Positions 1-9,778 of a DNA stretch of 64,000 bases are shown here, piece by piece; the first letter of the stretch is position 1, and the number at the start of each line of letters is the position of its first letter. A program made the translations under genes and the position numbers. The DNA is taken from contig NZ_JAFELM010000024.1 in the NCBI RefSeq assembly GCF_016890225.1, positions 1 through 64,000 of the forward strand, given 5' to 3'. Below the pieces are notes generated by a model that saw only the letters and a program-made list of their open reading frames with translations, did no database searches and was not told the origin of the DNA. Source of the stretch: Bacillus suaedaesalsae (GTDB lineage: Bacteria; Bacillota; Bacilli; Bacillales; SA4).

Positions 1-16
1 GAGTTATCATGAACGA

Positions 17-114
17 AACTAGCTCCTTACTCGTAACATCGTAGGTTAATTTGGTTAGAATGTTTACTGGTAAAAACAAACCAAATCAGAGCTACATTAC
101 GGAAGGAGCTAGTT
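17..114 (+). promoter_or_regulatory. Structured transposase leader that hides the ribosome binding site
   Basis: AACTAGCTCCTT (17-28) pairs perfectly with AAGGAGCTAGTT (103-114). Inner stems are CGTAA/TTACG, GTAG/CTAC and ATTTGGTT/AACCAAAT. The transposase Shine-Dalgarno AAGGAG (103-108) lies inside the outer stem just before the ATG at 118. Such a fold would keep transposase translation low. An alternative is that it belongs to a 5' guide RNA as in IS621-type elements, but the larger structured region is at the 3' side. Confidence 0.6.
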
Positions 115-117
115 ATT

Positions 118-1236
118 ATGAAGGATACCATAAAATATGTAGGTTTAGACGTATCAAAAGAAAAAATTGCAGTTGCGATCGCGGATGAGGGGCGAGAAGA
201 GCCGAGATACTGGGGAGTAATTCCTCACACACCAGAAGCAGTTAGGAAATTAATAAATAAACTTGGAAACACCGAGACTCTTCGAGTCTGTTATGAAGCC
301 GGTCCAACTGGATACCCACTATATAGATTATTACTTTCCCTAGGTGTTCATTGTGATGTGATAGCCCCATCTCTCATACCTAAAAGACCAGGTGAACGTA
401 TTAAGACAGATCGTAGAGACTCTATTCGACTGGCTCAGTTATATCGAGCAGGAGAATTAACTAACATCTATGTTCCAAACGAAGAGGATGAAGCTCTCCG
501 TGATCTTGTAAGATGTCGTGAAGATGCAAAAGAAGATGAACTTAGGGCAAGGCACCGTTTGAGTAAATTTTTGCTTCGTAATAACATTAAGCCACCGTCA
601 GGTGTGAACAAATGGACGGTCAAATATCGTAGATGGCTGGATGCATTAAAATTTGAAAGCTCCAAACTACGTGTGGTCTTTCAAGAATATTATCATCAAT
701 TGAAAGAGCTAGAACAACGAATTTTAAGACTAGAGGAAGAAATTAGAGTTCAGGCAACGGAGGGCGTACACGCCCCAACCATTCAAGCCTTACAATCACT
801 AAGAGGTGTAGCTCTTATTACTGCGACTAGTCTTGTAGCGGAGATAGGTTCTTTCAAACGTTTCTCATCACCAACACAATTAATGGCCTATATTGGTTTA
901 ATACCAAGTGAATACTCAAGTGGTGAAAGAAGAATACAAGGGAGCATCACAAAAACAGGGAATCGTCATGTACGACGCTTATTAGTAGAAGCTGCATGGA
1001 GTTATCGTTATCAACCGTCAGTTAAAGGAGAATTGATGAGACGACAAAATGGACAGTCCCCCACTATTCAAGCGATATCCTGGAAAGCACAAAACCGACT
1101 TCATAAAAAGTATTACCGATTATTATCAAGAGGAAAAGAAAGTGGAAAAGCAATTACTGCAGTTGCCAGAGAATTAGCTGGTTTTATTTGGGCTATTACA
1201 CAAGAGGTAGAAGAAGTAAAAAACGCTAGTTTTTGA
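118..1236 (+). CDS. IS110-family transposase (DEDD RuvC-like plus Tnp_20 domain)
   Basis: This 372-residue protein is the recombinase of the element. The N-terminal RuvC-like domain shows GLDVSK (about residue 9), YEAGPTG (about 60) and KTDRRDS (about 101), which carry the acidic residues of the DEDD active site. The C-terminal Transposase_20 domain begins near residue 225 with LRGVALITATSLVAEIG and continues through the YIGLIPSEYSSGERR and GNRHVRRLLVEAAW motifs that contain the family's conserved serine. The length is normal and the frame is intact, so the element may still be active. The start is the ATG 9 bases after AAGGAG. Members of this family use an element-encoded bridge RNA to pair donor and target; a candidate lies downstream. 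Confidence 0.95.
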   Translation: MKDTIKYVGLDVSKEKIAVAIADEGREEPRYWGVIPHTPEAVRKLINKLGNTETLRVCYEAGPTGYPLYRLLLSLGVHCDVIAPSLIPKRPGERIKTDRRDSIRLAQLYRAGELTNIYVPNEEDEALRDLVRCREDAKEDELRARHRLSKFLLRNNIKPPSGVNKWTVKYRRWLDALKFESSKLRVVFQEYYHQLKELEQRILRLEEEIRVQATEGVHAPTIQALQSLRGVALITATSLVAEIGSFKRFSSPTQLMAYIGLIPSEYSSGERRIQGSITKTGNRHVRRLLVEAAWSYRYQPSVKGELMRRQNGQSPTIQAISWKAQNRLHKKYYRLLSRGKESGKAITAVARELAGFIWAITQEVEEVKNASF

Positions 1237-1336
1237 TCTTACAAGTTGTCATGTTACGGTGATATAGGTATTATTGATCCATTTTTTATGTATGGCTTTA
1301 ATTTCACACGAATAATTTACGAAGAAAGATAGATGA

Positions 1337-1535
1337 TTGAGAACAGGGCTCGAAGGCAAAGAAAAAAACCGGAAAGGAAAACCCACGTGGCCTCCTCTGT
1401 GCTATATCTAAATAGATTAACGCACGTGCCGAGTTAGTGGATTAGTCCTTTATACGGAAAGATAAAATGTGAAAACCCACGGATATCAGAGCGTAAACCG
1501 CAGTAGAGATTTTTGCCTTCGTGCCGTGTTCTTAA
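1337..1535 (+). ncRNA. Candidate IS1111-type bridge RNA
   Basis: The ends of this 199-base segment form a 22-bp stem with three mismatches: 1337-1358 pairs with 1514-1535. The interior is richer in G and C than the surroundings and holds further short palindromes such as CACGTG at 1384-1389. Known bridge RNAs of the IS1111 branch lie in the right end, downstream of the transposase, as this one does. The segment GCCTCCTC (1390-1397) is identical to eight bases of the dispersed repeat that the element has interrupted, and is complementary to the flank starting at 1814. That is what a target guide would look like, although an eight-base match could occur by chance. Confidence 0.5.
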
Positions 1536-1580
1536 CTTCTATTCAAGTCAAAAAAAGGAGAAAGGAACAGATTCCTTCTA

Positions 1581-1670
1581 TAGCTTAATGGAGTCTCTCA
1601 CTTCTTTGTATGACAGTCAAGGAGACCACTTGACAGACATACAAAGAAGTGAGAAGTGGTCAGTAAGCTA
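1581..1670. repeat. Long hairpin in the 3' part of the insertion sequence
   Basis: Arms 1597-1621 and 1629-1653 are complementary over 25 bases with two mismatches around a 7-base loop. An outer stem TAGCTTA/TAAGCTA (1581-1587 with 1664-1670) closes the structure. No T-run follows, so it is not a standard terminator. It could be part of the element's guide RNA, or a small palindromic element carried inside it. Confidence 0.6.
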
Positions 1671-1813
1671 AAGAAGGAGCTATTCTAGCCAGAATGGCTT
1701 GCTAACTAACAAAATCAAGAAAAGAAGCCGTAAATAGCTTCTCTTCTTAGAGTTGGTCAAAAGACAATCCAAACCTGGTGAAGAGTGGGAGCCTTGACAG
1801 TTTCGTTCATATC

Positions 1814-1938
1814 AGGAGGCTCACCAACCGCCCGCGGAAAGCGAAGTCTTGCACGGAAATTAACAGCTGTTTTAAAAGGCTATCTAATTTGAAATTGTTC
1901 GTCTTTAGAGTATCGGGGTTTAGTTTTGTCCCAACCTC
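1814..1938 (-). repeat. Remnant of dispersed repeat family A next to the insertion sequence
   Basis: The reverse complement of this stretch matches the first 120 or so bases of the intact family A copies at 13955 and 56801. It runs from the terminal GAGGTTGGGACAAAAC through CGCTTTCCGCGGGC to GTGAGCCTCCT. The other half of the repeat is missing, because the IS110-family element adjoins at 1810-1814. This supports a target site inside the repeat core. Confidence 0.8.
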
Positions 1939-2145
1939 ATTGTTTTTAGCTAGGGTTCTTTTAGTAATCATTGTTTCTATTTACCTTTTAAATCTTCAAT
2001 AGTATGTGGAATCATTACCCTAATGAAGGCTATGTTGAACAGTGATGTTGATTTCCCCGGAATTTTCGTTCCTTCCATTACAATCAATGCCTAAACAGCA
2101 TTAGTTTAAAAATAGCCGCTCTCTAAATAGAGACCGGCTTATACA
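1939..2145. other. Intergenic region with the pdh operon terminator
   Basis: No convincing gene is seen here. The only structure recognised is the terminator of the pyruvate dehydrogenase operon at 2114-2139. Confidence 0.6.
2114..2139 (-). terminator. Intrinsic terminator after pdhD
   Basis: On the minus strand AGCCGGTCTCT-attt-AGAGAGCGGCT forms an 11-bp stem with one mismatch, followed by ATTTTTA. It lies just after the pdhD stop codon. Confidence 0.8.
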
Positions 2146-3555
2146 TTATTTAATAATATGAATCGGACTACCAATAGCTACTTCTGCAGCTTCCATCGAA
2201 ATTTCACCTAAAGTTGGGTGTGCATGAATTGTCATTGCAATATCTTCTGCTGTCATTCCAGCTTCAATAGCTAATCCTAATTCAGCAATCATATCTGAAG
2301 CATTCGTTCCAACGATTTGCGCTCCAATTACGAGTCCATCTTCTTTACGAGTTACAAGTTTCAAGAATCCATCTGCACTGTCTAATGCTAATGCACGACC
2401 ATTTGCTCCAAATGGGAACTTAGCAGAGGCTACTTCAATACCTTCAGCTTTTGCTTCATGTTCTTGATAACCAACTGTTGCCATTTCTGGATCTGTAAAT
2501 ACAACAGCAGGAATTGCTTGATAATCAATTTTAGAAGGATGACCGCTAATTGCTTCAGCTGCAATTTTCCCCTCATAAGAAGCCTTGTGCGCTAATGGAG
2601 GCCCATCAACGATATCACCAATCGCATATATGTTACTCACACTTGTTCGGCATTGGTCATCAATTTTAATGATCCCTCTGTCAGTTTTTTCTACTCCAAG
2701 TTGCTCTAATCCAAGTTCATCTGAATTTGGTTTTCTTCCAACAGTAACTAAGCAATAGTCTGCCTCAACTGTTTTGGCTTCACCATTTACTTCAAATGTT
2801 ACTTTTACGCCGTTTTCAGTCTCTTCTACACCTTTAGCCATTGCTTTAGTGAAGATTTCAACATTCTTTTTCTTTAGACGACGCTTAACAACAGATGTCA
2901 TTTGCTTTTCAAATCCATTAAGTAACTCATCTGCACCTTCAACGATTACAACCTCTGTTCCAAAGTTCGCATATGCAGTTCCAAGCTCAGTACCGATGTA
3001 ACCTCCACCGATTACTACCATCTTCTTCGGAATTTCAGGAAGGCTTAATGCACCAGTTGAATCAATTACACGCTTAGAATATTTAAAAGTTGGAATTTCA
3101 ATTGGACGTGACCCTGTTGCAATAATGCAATTATTAAACTTATACGTTTGAGCTGAGTTTTCACTCATAATTCGAACAGTATTTGCATCAACAAAATAGG
3201 CTTCACCACTAAGGATTTCTACTTTATTACCTTTTAGGAGTCCTTCTACTCCACCTGTAAGCTTCTTTACGATCCCCGCTTTCCATTCTTGAACTTTAGA
3301 GAAGTCAACTGTCACATTGTCAGCTTTAATTCCCATTTCTTCAGAATGCTTTGCTGTTTCGTAACGGTGTGCTGCTGCAATTAATGCTTTTGAAGGAATA
3401 CACCCAACATTTAGACAGACTCCACCTAATACGCCTTTATCAACAATTGACACTTTTTGGCCAAGTTGTGCTGCACGAATTGCTGCAACGTAACCACCTG
3501 GTCCTGCTCCAATGACAAGAGTATCTAGTTCAATTGGAAAATCTCCTACTACCAT
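2146..3555 (-). CDS. pdhD: Dihydrolipoyl dehydrogenase, E3 of pyruvate dehydrogenase
   Basis: This FAD enzyme reoxidises the dihydrolipoyl arm of E2 and passes electrons to NAD+. The FAD fold GAGPGG lies at residues 16-21, the redox pair is Cys47 and Cys52 in [13 protein letters not shown], a second Rossmann motif [11 protein letters not shown] lies near residue 182, and the C-terminal HAHPTLGE supplies the His-Glu catalytic base. At 469 residues it has the usual length. It is the last gene of the pdhABCD operon, begins 3 bases after pdhC and is followed by a terminator. In bacilli the same E3 often also serves 2-oxoglutarate and branched-chain complexes. Confidence 0.97.
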   Translation of the reverse strand: MVVGDFPIELDTLVIGAGPGGYVAAIRAAQLGQKVSIVDKGVLGGVCLNVGCIPSKALIAAAHRYETAKHSEEMGIKADNVTVDFSKVQEWKAGIVKKLTGGVEGLLKGNKVEILSGEAYFVDANTVRIMSENSAQTYKFNNCIIATGSRPIEIPTFKYSKRVIDSTGALSLPEIPKKMVVIGGGYIGTELGTAYANFGTEVVIVEGADELLNGFEKQMTSVVKRRLKKKNVEIFTKAMAKGVEETENGVKVTFEVNGEAKTVEADYCLVTVGRKPNSDELGLEQLGVEKTDRGIIKIDDQCRTSVSNIYAIGDIVDGPPLAHKASYEGKIAAEAISGHPSKIDYQAIPAVVFTDPEMATVGYQEHEAKAEGIEVASAKFPFGANGRALALDSADGFLKLVTRKEDGLVIGAQIVGTNASDMIAELGLAIEAGMTAEDIAMTIHAHPTLGEISMEAAEVAIGSPIHIIK

Positions 3556-3558
3556 TGA

Positions 3559-4878
3559 TTACGCCTCCATTAAAATTAATTGTGGATCATTTAATAGTCG
3601 CTTTATGTGATTCAATGCATTTTGCGCTGTTGCTCCATCAATCATACGGTGATCAAAGCTTAATGATAGTGCAAGTACTGGAGCTACTACAATTTCACCA
3701 TTACGTACAACTGGCTTTTCAGCAATACGACCAATACCAAGAATCGCAACCTCTGGATGATTAATAACTGGCGTAAACCATTGTCCACCCGCAGAACCGA
3801 TATTGGTAATTGTACATGAAGCACCCTTCATTTCTGCCTGAGCTAGTTTTCCATCACGAGCTTTTGAAGCTAAATCATTAATTTCGGATGAAATTTCATA
3901 TACTGACTTACGGTCTGCATTTTTCACAACCGGAACTAATAATCCTTTATCTGTGTCTGCAGCAATACCGATGTTATAGTAATGTTTTTGAATAATTTCA
4001 TCTGTTGCATCATCTAATGAAGTATTTAAAACTGGGTATTTCTTCAATGCAGACGTTAGAGCTTTAACAACATACGGTAAGTATGTTAATTTTACACCTT
4101 GGTCTGCAGCATGTTGCTTAAATTTCTTACGATGAGCTACAAGTTCGGTTACATCCACTTCATCCATCAATGTAACGTGTGGTGCAGTATGCTTCGAGTT
4201 AACCATCGCTTTTGCGATAGCCTTACGAATTCCACTCATTTTCTCACGAGTTTCTGGTAGTTCACCAGCCGGAATTGGTGTTTTCGCTGCAGCTTTCGTT
4301 TCAGATGTATCAGCAGTAACTTGAACTTGTTCTGTTGCAACTGCAGCGCTAGCACCACCATTTAGGTAACTATCAATGTCAGCCTTTACAATACGACCAT
4401 TTTTACCTGATCCACTAACTTGACGAATCTCTACGCCTTTTTCACGAGCATATTTACGTACTGATGGCATTGCAATAATACGTCTATTTGGATCTACTTC
4501 TGCCTGGGCTGGTGCAGCTGCTTGAGGCGCAGGTGCAGTTTCAACTGCTGGCGCTACTGGTTCTGGAGTAGGCGTTGCTGCTGGTTTCGGTGCTTCAGCT
4601 TCGTTACCATGGTCACCTTTAAACTTCAGGTTTTCATACCCCGGTGCATCAAACGTAATGATTGTTTGTCCAACAGTTGCAACTTCACCTTCATTTGCAT
4701 TAAGTGAAATAACCTTTCCTTTAACAGGAGATGGAATTTCAACTACCGCTTTATCGTTTTGCACTTCACAAAGCACATCATCTTCATTTACTTCATCGCC
4801 TTGTTTCACAAACCACTTAACTATTTCACCTTCATGTATACCTTCACCGATATCAGGTAATTTAAATTCGAATGACAC
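3559..4878 (-). CDS. pdhC: Dihydrolipoamide acetyltransferase, E2 of pyruvate dehydrogenase
   Basis: E2 is the core of the complex and transfers the acetyl group from lipoate to CoA. There is one lipoyl domain (residues 1-80) with the lipoylated Lys43 in [11 protein letters not shown] Pro/Ala-rich linker covers about 85-128, the E1/E3-binding domain about 132-172, and the catalytic domain the remainder, ending in the active-site motif DHRMIDG at about 409-415. The linker is long and mobile, as expected for a swinging arm. The gene lies 90 bases after pdhB, with a hairpin in that gap, and 3 bases before pdhD. Confidence 0.97.
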   Translation of the reverse strand: MSFEFKLPDIGEGIHEGEIVKWFVKQGDEVNEDDVLCEVQNDKAVVEIPSPVKGKVISLNANEGEVATVGQTIITFDAPGYENLKFKGDHGNEAEAPKPAATPTPEPVAPAVETAPAPQAAAPAQAEVDPNRRIIAMPSVRKYAREKGVEIRQVSGSGKNGRIVKADIDSYLNGGASAAVATEQVQVTADTSETKAAAKTPIPAGELPETREKMSGIRKAIAKAMVNSKHTAPHVTLMDEVDVTELVAHRKKFKQHAADQGVKLTYLPYVVKALTSALKKYPVLNTSLDDATDEIIQKHYYNIGIAADTDKGLLVPVVKNADRKSVYEISSEINDLASKARDGKLAQAEMKGASCTITNIGSAGGQWFTPVINHPEVAILGIGRIAEKPVVRNGEIVVAPVLALSLSFDHRMIDGATAQNALNHIKRLLNDPQLILMEA

Positions 4879-4926
4879 GGAATGTAACCTCCTCTTTTAT
4901 GTAAAACATGAATTTAGGAAATGCAA

Positions 4927-4954
4927 AGAAATCAGAAACGGACCTCTGATTTCT
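4927..4954 (-). terminator. Hairpin between pdhB and pdhC, possible partial terminator
   Basis: AGAAATCAG and CTGATTTCT form a perfect 9-bp stem with a 10-base loop in the 90-base gap between pdhB and pdhC. The following minus-strand sequence is only moderately T-rich (TTTGCATTTCC). It may attenuate transcription or protect one RNA end, which could make E1 and E2/E3 levels differ. This is inferred from the position and the fold. Confidence 0.5.
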
Positions 4955-4968
4955 AATTTGCTTCTAGT

Positions 4969-5946
4969 TTAGAAATTTAAAACCTTCTTCGCAGTTTCAA
5001 TTACATCTTTATAGTTAGGTAACCAGACAGTTTCAGCTTCAGAGAATGCATAAACTGTATCTGGCGCAGCAACACGAAGTACAGGTGCTTCTAAGCTTAA
5101 GATTGCACGGTCATTAATTTCAGCAACTACATGAGCAGCAATACCAGCTTGCTTTTGTGCCTCTTGAACAACAATTGCCTTACCGGTCTTCTCAACAGAT
5201 GCAATAATTGTATCAATATCTAAAGGTGAAACTGTACGCAAGTCAATAACTTCAACTGAATGACCATCTTTTTGTAGTTCTTCCGCTGCTTTTAATGATT
5301 CGTGTACCATTGCACCGTAAGTAATGATGGATAAATCAGTACCTTCACGTTTTACATCTGCTTTACCAATTTCAATTGTATATTCACCTTCTGGCACTTC
5401 ACCGCGGAATGAACGATATAACTTCATATGCTCTAAGAAGATAACAGGGTCATTGTCACGAATTGCAGAAATTAATAATCCTTTTGCATCATAAGGAGTT
5501 GATGGAATAACAACCTTTAAACCAGGTTGTTGAGCCATTAAGCCTTCTAAGCTGTCAGCATGAAGTTCTGGTGTATGTACACCGCCACCAAAAGGAGAAC
5601 GAATTGTTACAGGTGCATTATATCTGCCACCAGAACGATATCTCATACGTGCCATTTGTCCAGAAATGGAATCAATTACTTCATAAACGAAACCGAAGAA
5701 TTGAATTTCTGGTACTGGACGATAGCCTTGTAACGATAACCCGATTGCAAGACCACCAATTCCCGATTCAGCTAGTGGTGTATCAAAAACACGATCTTCA
5801 CCAAATTCAGCTTGTAATCCTTCTGTTGCACGGAAAACCCCACCGTTCACTCCAACGTCTTCACCAAATACTAATACATTTGGGTCTCTTTTCAGTTCAG
5901 TGCGTAACGCATCCGTGATTGCTTGAATCATTGTCATTTGCGCCAT
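4969..5946 (-). CDS. pdhB: Pyruvate dehydrogenase E1 component, beta subunit
   Basis: The beta subunit of the thiamine diphosphate-dependent E1 decarboxylates pyruvate together with PdhA. The 325-residue protein has the transketolase-like pyrimidine-binding domain in the N-terminal half ([17 protein letters not shown] and the conserved [14 protein letters not shown]) and the transketolase C-terminal domain from about residue 200 ([18 protein letters not shown]). It starts 3 bases after pdhA, consistent with translational coupling and a fixed alpha:beta ratio. The length is typical and no defect is visible. Confidence 0.97.
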   Translation of the reverse strand: MAQMTMIQAITDALRTELKRDPNVLVFGEDVGVNGGVFRATEGLQAEFGEDRVFDTPLAESGIGGLAIGLSLQGYRPVPEIQFFGFVYEVIDSISGQMARMRYRSGGRYNAPVTIRSPFGGGVHTPELHADSLEGLMAQQPGLKVVIPSTPYDAKGLLISAIRDNDPVIFLEHMKLYRSFRGEVPEGEYTIEIGKADVKREGTDLSIITYGAMVHESLKAAEELQKDGHSVEVIDLRTVSPLDIDTIIASVEKTGKAIVVQEAQKQAGIAAHVVAEINDRAILSLEAPVLRVAAPDTVYAFSEAETVWLPNYKDVIETAKKVLNF

Positions 5947-5949
5947 AAC

Positions 5950-7071
<1,122 letters not shown>

Positions 7072-7487
7072 TCACCCTTCCTGTTCTATTCCATTTTAAA
7101 TTAATAATGGCAAAATCAAGTTGTTTACATACAGCACTAGGTTACCCAACTTTTTTGATTAGAAATCAAAAATACAATATATGTTTTAATAGTTTTTTAC
7201 TATTACACAATCAAGGGATACCTTAGCAAAATATGAAACACCCATTTGCAAACTGTACTATTAATAAACACACATAACACTAGTACAATTTAATTCCCAT
7301 AAAAACAGTGTACATTATTTAAGTTTTCCCCGTCAATCATTAGGTTTCAAAATAAATATACTAAAAAAATGCAACATATTATTCCAGTAAAACATTCTGT
7401 ACTAACACAATATCAAACACTGTACTACACCTTTATAGTACAATTAAATGAATCTCCCCCATTTAATCACAACTCACCAAAAGCAAA
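7072..7487. other. Intergenic control region upstream of the pdh operon
   Basis: This AT-rich stretch has no gene. It holds an inverted repeat TTTTTGATT-aga-AATCAAAAA (7152-7172). On the minus strand, TTGATT, 17 bases and TATTAA form a weak promoter-like pair near 7185-7213. Beyond these lies the TGTACTA site cluster, listed separately. Confidence 0.5.
7254..7442. promoter_or_regulatory. Cluster of five TGTACTA sites upstream of pdhA
   Basis: The 7-mer TGTACTA occurs at 7254-7260, 7398-7404 and 7421-7427. Its complement TAGTACA occurs at 7281-7287 and 7436-7442, and a related TGTACA lies at 7309. Two pairs face each other, with 20 and 8 bases between them. By chance one expects well under one such 7-mer in 190 bases, so this is likely an operator array. 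No regulator that reads this motif is recognised. Confidence 0.55.
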
Positions 7488-7519
7488 AAGATGTCACAGT
7501 ATAAAAACCATGACATCTT
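7488..7519 (-). terminator. Intrinsic terminator after ykyA
   Basis: On the minus strand AAGATGTCA and TGACATCTT form a 9-bp stem followed by TTTTGCTTTT. It lies just downstream of the ykyA stop codon. Confidence 0.75.
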
Positions 7520-7522
7520 CTG

Positions 7523-8188
7523 TTAATTTGAGGTTTGTTCTAACGTAATATTTAGTCCAGCATCTTCGTAGAACATTCTCTTTTTTTCATTATATTCGTT
7601 TGTAATTTTATTAAACTTCTCGTTTAACGCTAATACTGATTCATAACTACCGTTAACCTTTTGAATTTGTTCCTCTAATTGTTCTAACGTTAAGTCTTTG
7701 TTTTGGAACATGATATATAATTCTTTATCAAACTCAATGGATTTCCCGTATGCTTTATACAATTCTTCATATGTTGAATAACGGGTATTCATCAATTCCA
7801 CTAAAGCTTTTGCACTCTTTTTCAGTTGTTCCTCTTCCACTTCTTCTACTATATTAATAATCTTTTCAAACTCTTGCTTTGATTGTTGCATGCTCTCATA
7901 TTCTGTGCTAAGTCCTGTTCTTCTTTCTTCTGTTATAACAAGGGCTTCTGTTGATAGTTGTTTAATTTTTTCTATTTCCTTTAATCCTAACGTCATGATT
8001 TGATCATATATTTCTTTTTCTTTTGTCTCAAGACGAATCATTTCAGTTTGTTGATTTTCAAATCCAGTTTCTAATTTCACCGCCTGCTCTAAATGACTAT
8101 ATATCGTTTCTTGAGGTAATGGACCTGTTTGACACGCTGACAGTGTAATAGCTAGTACAATACCGAAAACAATTGATCTGTATTTCAT
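7523..8188 (-). CDS. ykyA: YkyA-like lipoprotein
   Basis: This is an exported lipoprotein of the YkyA family, described as a putative cell-wall-binding lipoprotein; its biochemical role is not known. A short signal peptide ends in the lipobox LSAC, giving lipidated Cys19. The mature part is strongly helical, charged and rich in Glu, Lys and Gln, consistent with long coiled coils over residues 40-210. As in B. subtilis it lies between def and pdhA. It is transcribed away from def and ends at its own terminator, so it need not share the pdh transcript. Confidence 0.85.
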   Translation of the reverse strand: MKYRSIVFGIVLAITLSACQTGPLPQETIYSHLEQAVKLETGFENQQTEMIRLETKEKEIYDQIMTLGLKEIEKIKQLSTEALVITEERRTGLSTEYESMQQSKQEFEKIINIVEEVEEEQLKKSAKALVELMNTRYSTYEELYKAYGKSIEFDKELYIMFQNKDLTLEQLEEQIQKVNGSYESVLALNEKFNKITNEYNEKKRMFYEDAGLNITLEQTSN

Positions 8189-8395
8189 TTATGACTCCCC
8201 CTTATCTCTATTATTAATATAGTTATTTATCATTTATTTGGCAACTAATCCCAAGTATATGTGCTTGTCCAATGAAATAGTCCCCAAACAATATATGCCT
8301 GCCTTTTAGCAGCCCATATTCTTTAACGGAAGTTCATGTTATGGTATGCTAAGAGCATTGTATAATGTAATTAGAGGATGATTAGGAGTGATTCG

Positions 8396-8950
8396 ATGCT
8401 TACAATGAAAGATGTGATTCGTGAAGGTCACCCAACCTTGAGAATGGTGGCTGAAGAGGTAGCGTTACCAGCTACTGAAGAAGATAAAAACACACTTCGT
8501 GAAATGATGGAGTTTGTTATTAATAGTCAAGATCCAGAGCTTGCTGCTAAATATGAACTAAGACCTGGAATTGGTATAGCAGCACCACAAATAAATGTAC
8601 TAAAGAGAATGATTGCGGTTCATGTAACAGACGATAAGGATAATTTGTTCAGCTATGCACTGTTCAATCCGAAAATTGTTAGTCATTCTATAGAAACGTC
8701 TTATTTAACAACTGGAGAGGGATGTTTATCGGTTGACCGTGATGTACCTGGATTCGTACCACGATATGCACGTATTACGGTAAAAGCTACAACATTAGAA
8801 GGTGAAGAAGTTAAACTCCGTTTAAAAGGACTACCTGCAATTGTATTCCAACATGAAATTGATCACTTAAATGGTGTGATGTTTTATGACCATATTAATA
8901 AAGATGAACCATTTGCTGAGCCTCAAGATGCGACAGCTATTGATAGATAA
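8396..8950 (+). CDS. def: Peptide deformylase
   Basis: This metalloenzyme removes the formyl group from the initiator methionine of new proteins. All three signature motifs are present: [13 protein letters not shown] (metal ligand Cys) and QHEIDHLNG (two His ligands and the catalytic Glu). The length of 184 residues and the insertion between motifs fit the type 2 deformylases of Gram-positive bacteria, corresponding to B. subtilis DefB. An in-frame ATG lies upstream at 8378, but the ATG at 8396 has AGGAG seven bases before it and gives the family's [13 protein letters not shown] start. Confidence 0.95.
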   Translation: MLTMKDVIREGHPTLRMVAEEVALPATEEDKNTLREMMEFVINSQDPELAAKYELRPGIGIAAPQINVLKRMIAVHVTDDKDNLFSYALFNPKIVSHSIETSYLTTGEGCLSVDRDVPGFVPRYARITVKATTLEGEEVKLRLKGLPAIVFQHEIDHLNGVMFYDHINKDEPFAEPQDATAIDR

Positions 8951-8976
8951 AACGAGGGGCGAAATCCACCCTCGTT
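8951..8976. terminator. Bidirectional terminator between def and ykrA
   Basis: AACGAGGG and CCCTCGTT form an 8-bp stem followed by a T-run on the plus strand. The two genes converge here, and it overlaps the first bases after the def stop codon. Confidence 0.85.
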
Positions 8977-8983
8977 TTTTTGA

Positions 8984-9757
8984 TTATAGTAATTTTAATT
9001 GTTGCAACCCATATAAAATCCCATCATCTTCAACAGACTTTGTAACGAAAGAAGCTACTTCTTTTGCTTGTTTCACGCCATTTCCCATTGTCACTCCAGT
9101 ACCTGCAAATTGAAGCATTTCAATATCATTTAATCCGTCGCCAAACGCTACCACATCTTCTCGAGAAAACCCGAGTTTTTTCATCATTGCTTCGATCCCT
9201 TTTGCTTTTGATCCCCCTCTAGGCAACACATCTGTAGACAGTTCATGCCATCTAATGAAATGAAAATGAGGATAACTATTCAAATAGGCGTCTTCATGCT
9301 TTCTTTCACAAAAGAGTAAAGTTTGATAAACATCATTCTCTATGTAATATTCCTCATCGACTTCAGGATGATTAAAGTGTAGAGTACCCAAGCTTTCATG
9401 TATGTGTGGATGATTATCTGCTGTTGCTTTCATTTTAATATGGTCCATAAAAATTAATGGATGTCCTTCACTTTTTGAAGTATTTAGAAGCTCTTTAAGC
9501 TTTACTTTATCATGTGGATTTTTATAAATAGGTTCATCATCCAAAACAACATATTGACCATTAAAGCTTACAAATGAGGAGATCTTTAATTCATCTTTTA
9601 TTTCCTTAAACATAAATGGTGATCTTCCTGTTGCAATTGCTAAATAATGACCTGAATTCTGTAATGTCTTTAAAGCATCCTTCGTACTTTTTGGTATCTT
9701 TTTTTCTTTGTTTAGAATAGTTCCATCGATGTCAAAAAATAGTAACTTTTGTTTCAT
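8984..9757 (-). CDS. ykrA: Cof-type HAD phosphatase YkrA
   Basis: This is a haloacid dehalogenase superfamily hydrolase of the Cof subclass. These enzymes dephosphorylate sugar phosphates or flavin-related compounds; the substrate here is unknown. Motif I is FFDIDGTILN at the N terminus with the nucleophile Asp, motif II is AIATGRS, and motif IV is FGDGLNDIEML near residue 207. The cap domain lies between them. At 257 residues the length is normal. It lies 21 bases after the EamA-type transporter gene and probably shares its transcript. Gene order with def, ykyA and pdhA matches B. subtilis. Confidence 0.9.
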   Translation of the reverse strand: MKQKLLFFDIDGTILNKEKKIPKSTKDALKTLQNSGHYLAIATGRSPFMFKEIKDELKISSFVSFNGQYVVLDDEPIYKNPHDKVKLKELLNTSKSEGHPLIFMDHIKMKATADNHPHIHESLGTLHFNHPEVDEEYYIENDVYQTLLFCERKHEDAYLNSYPHFHFIRWHELSTDVLPRGGSKAKGIEAMMKKLGFSREDVVAFGDGLNDIEMLQFAGTGVTMGNGVKQAKEVASFVTKSVEDDGILYGLQQLKLL

Positions 9758-9778
9758 TTTAAATAAATCTCCTAACCA

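Larger units (their letters stand above)
9..1810 (+). mobile_element. IS110-family insertion sequence, IS1111-like
   Basis: The transposase gene is bracketed by a perfect 12-bp inverted repeat: ATGAACGAAACT at 9-20 and its complement at 1799-1810. Short subterminal inverted repeats are a trait of the IS1111 branch of the IS110 family, whereas classical IS110 members lack them. Immediately outside the right repeat, from 1814, the sequence is a fragment of a dispersed repeat found intact at 13955 and 56801, so the element sits in a copy of that repeat. The left flank is almost entirely outside the window. At about 1.8 kb the element is long for the family because of a roughly 560-base structured 3' region. 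The exact outer ends are inferred from the inverted repeats only. Confidence 0.75.

Noticed and set aside
1778..2002. 74-codon plus-strand open frame after the insertion sequence
   Set aside because: It is created by the insertion sequence end joined to the repeat A fragment and has no protein-like pattern.
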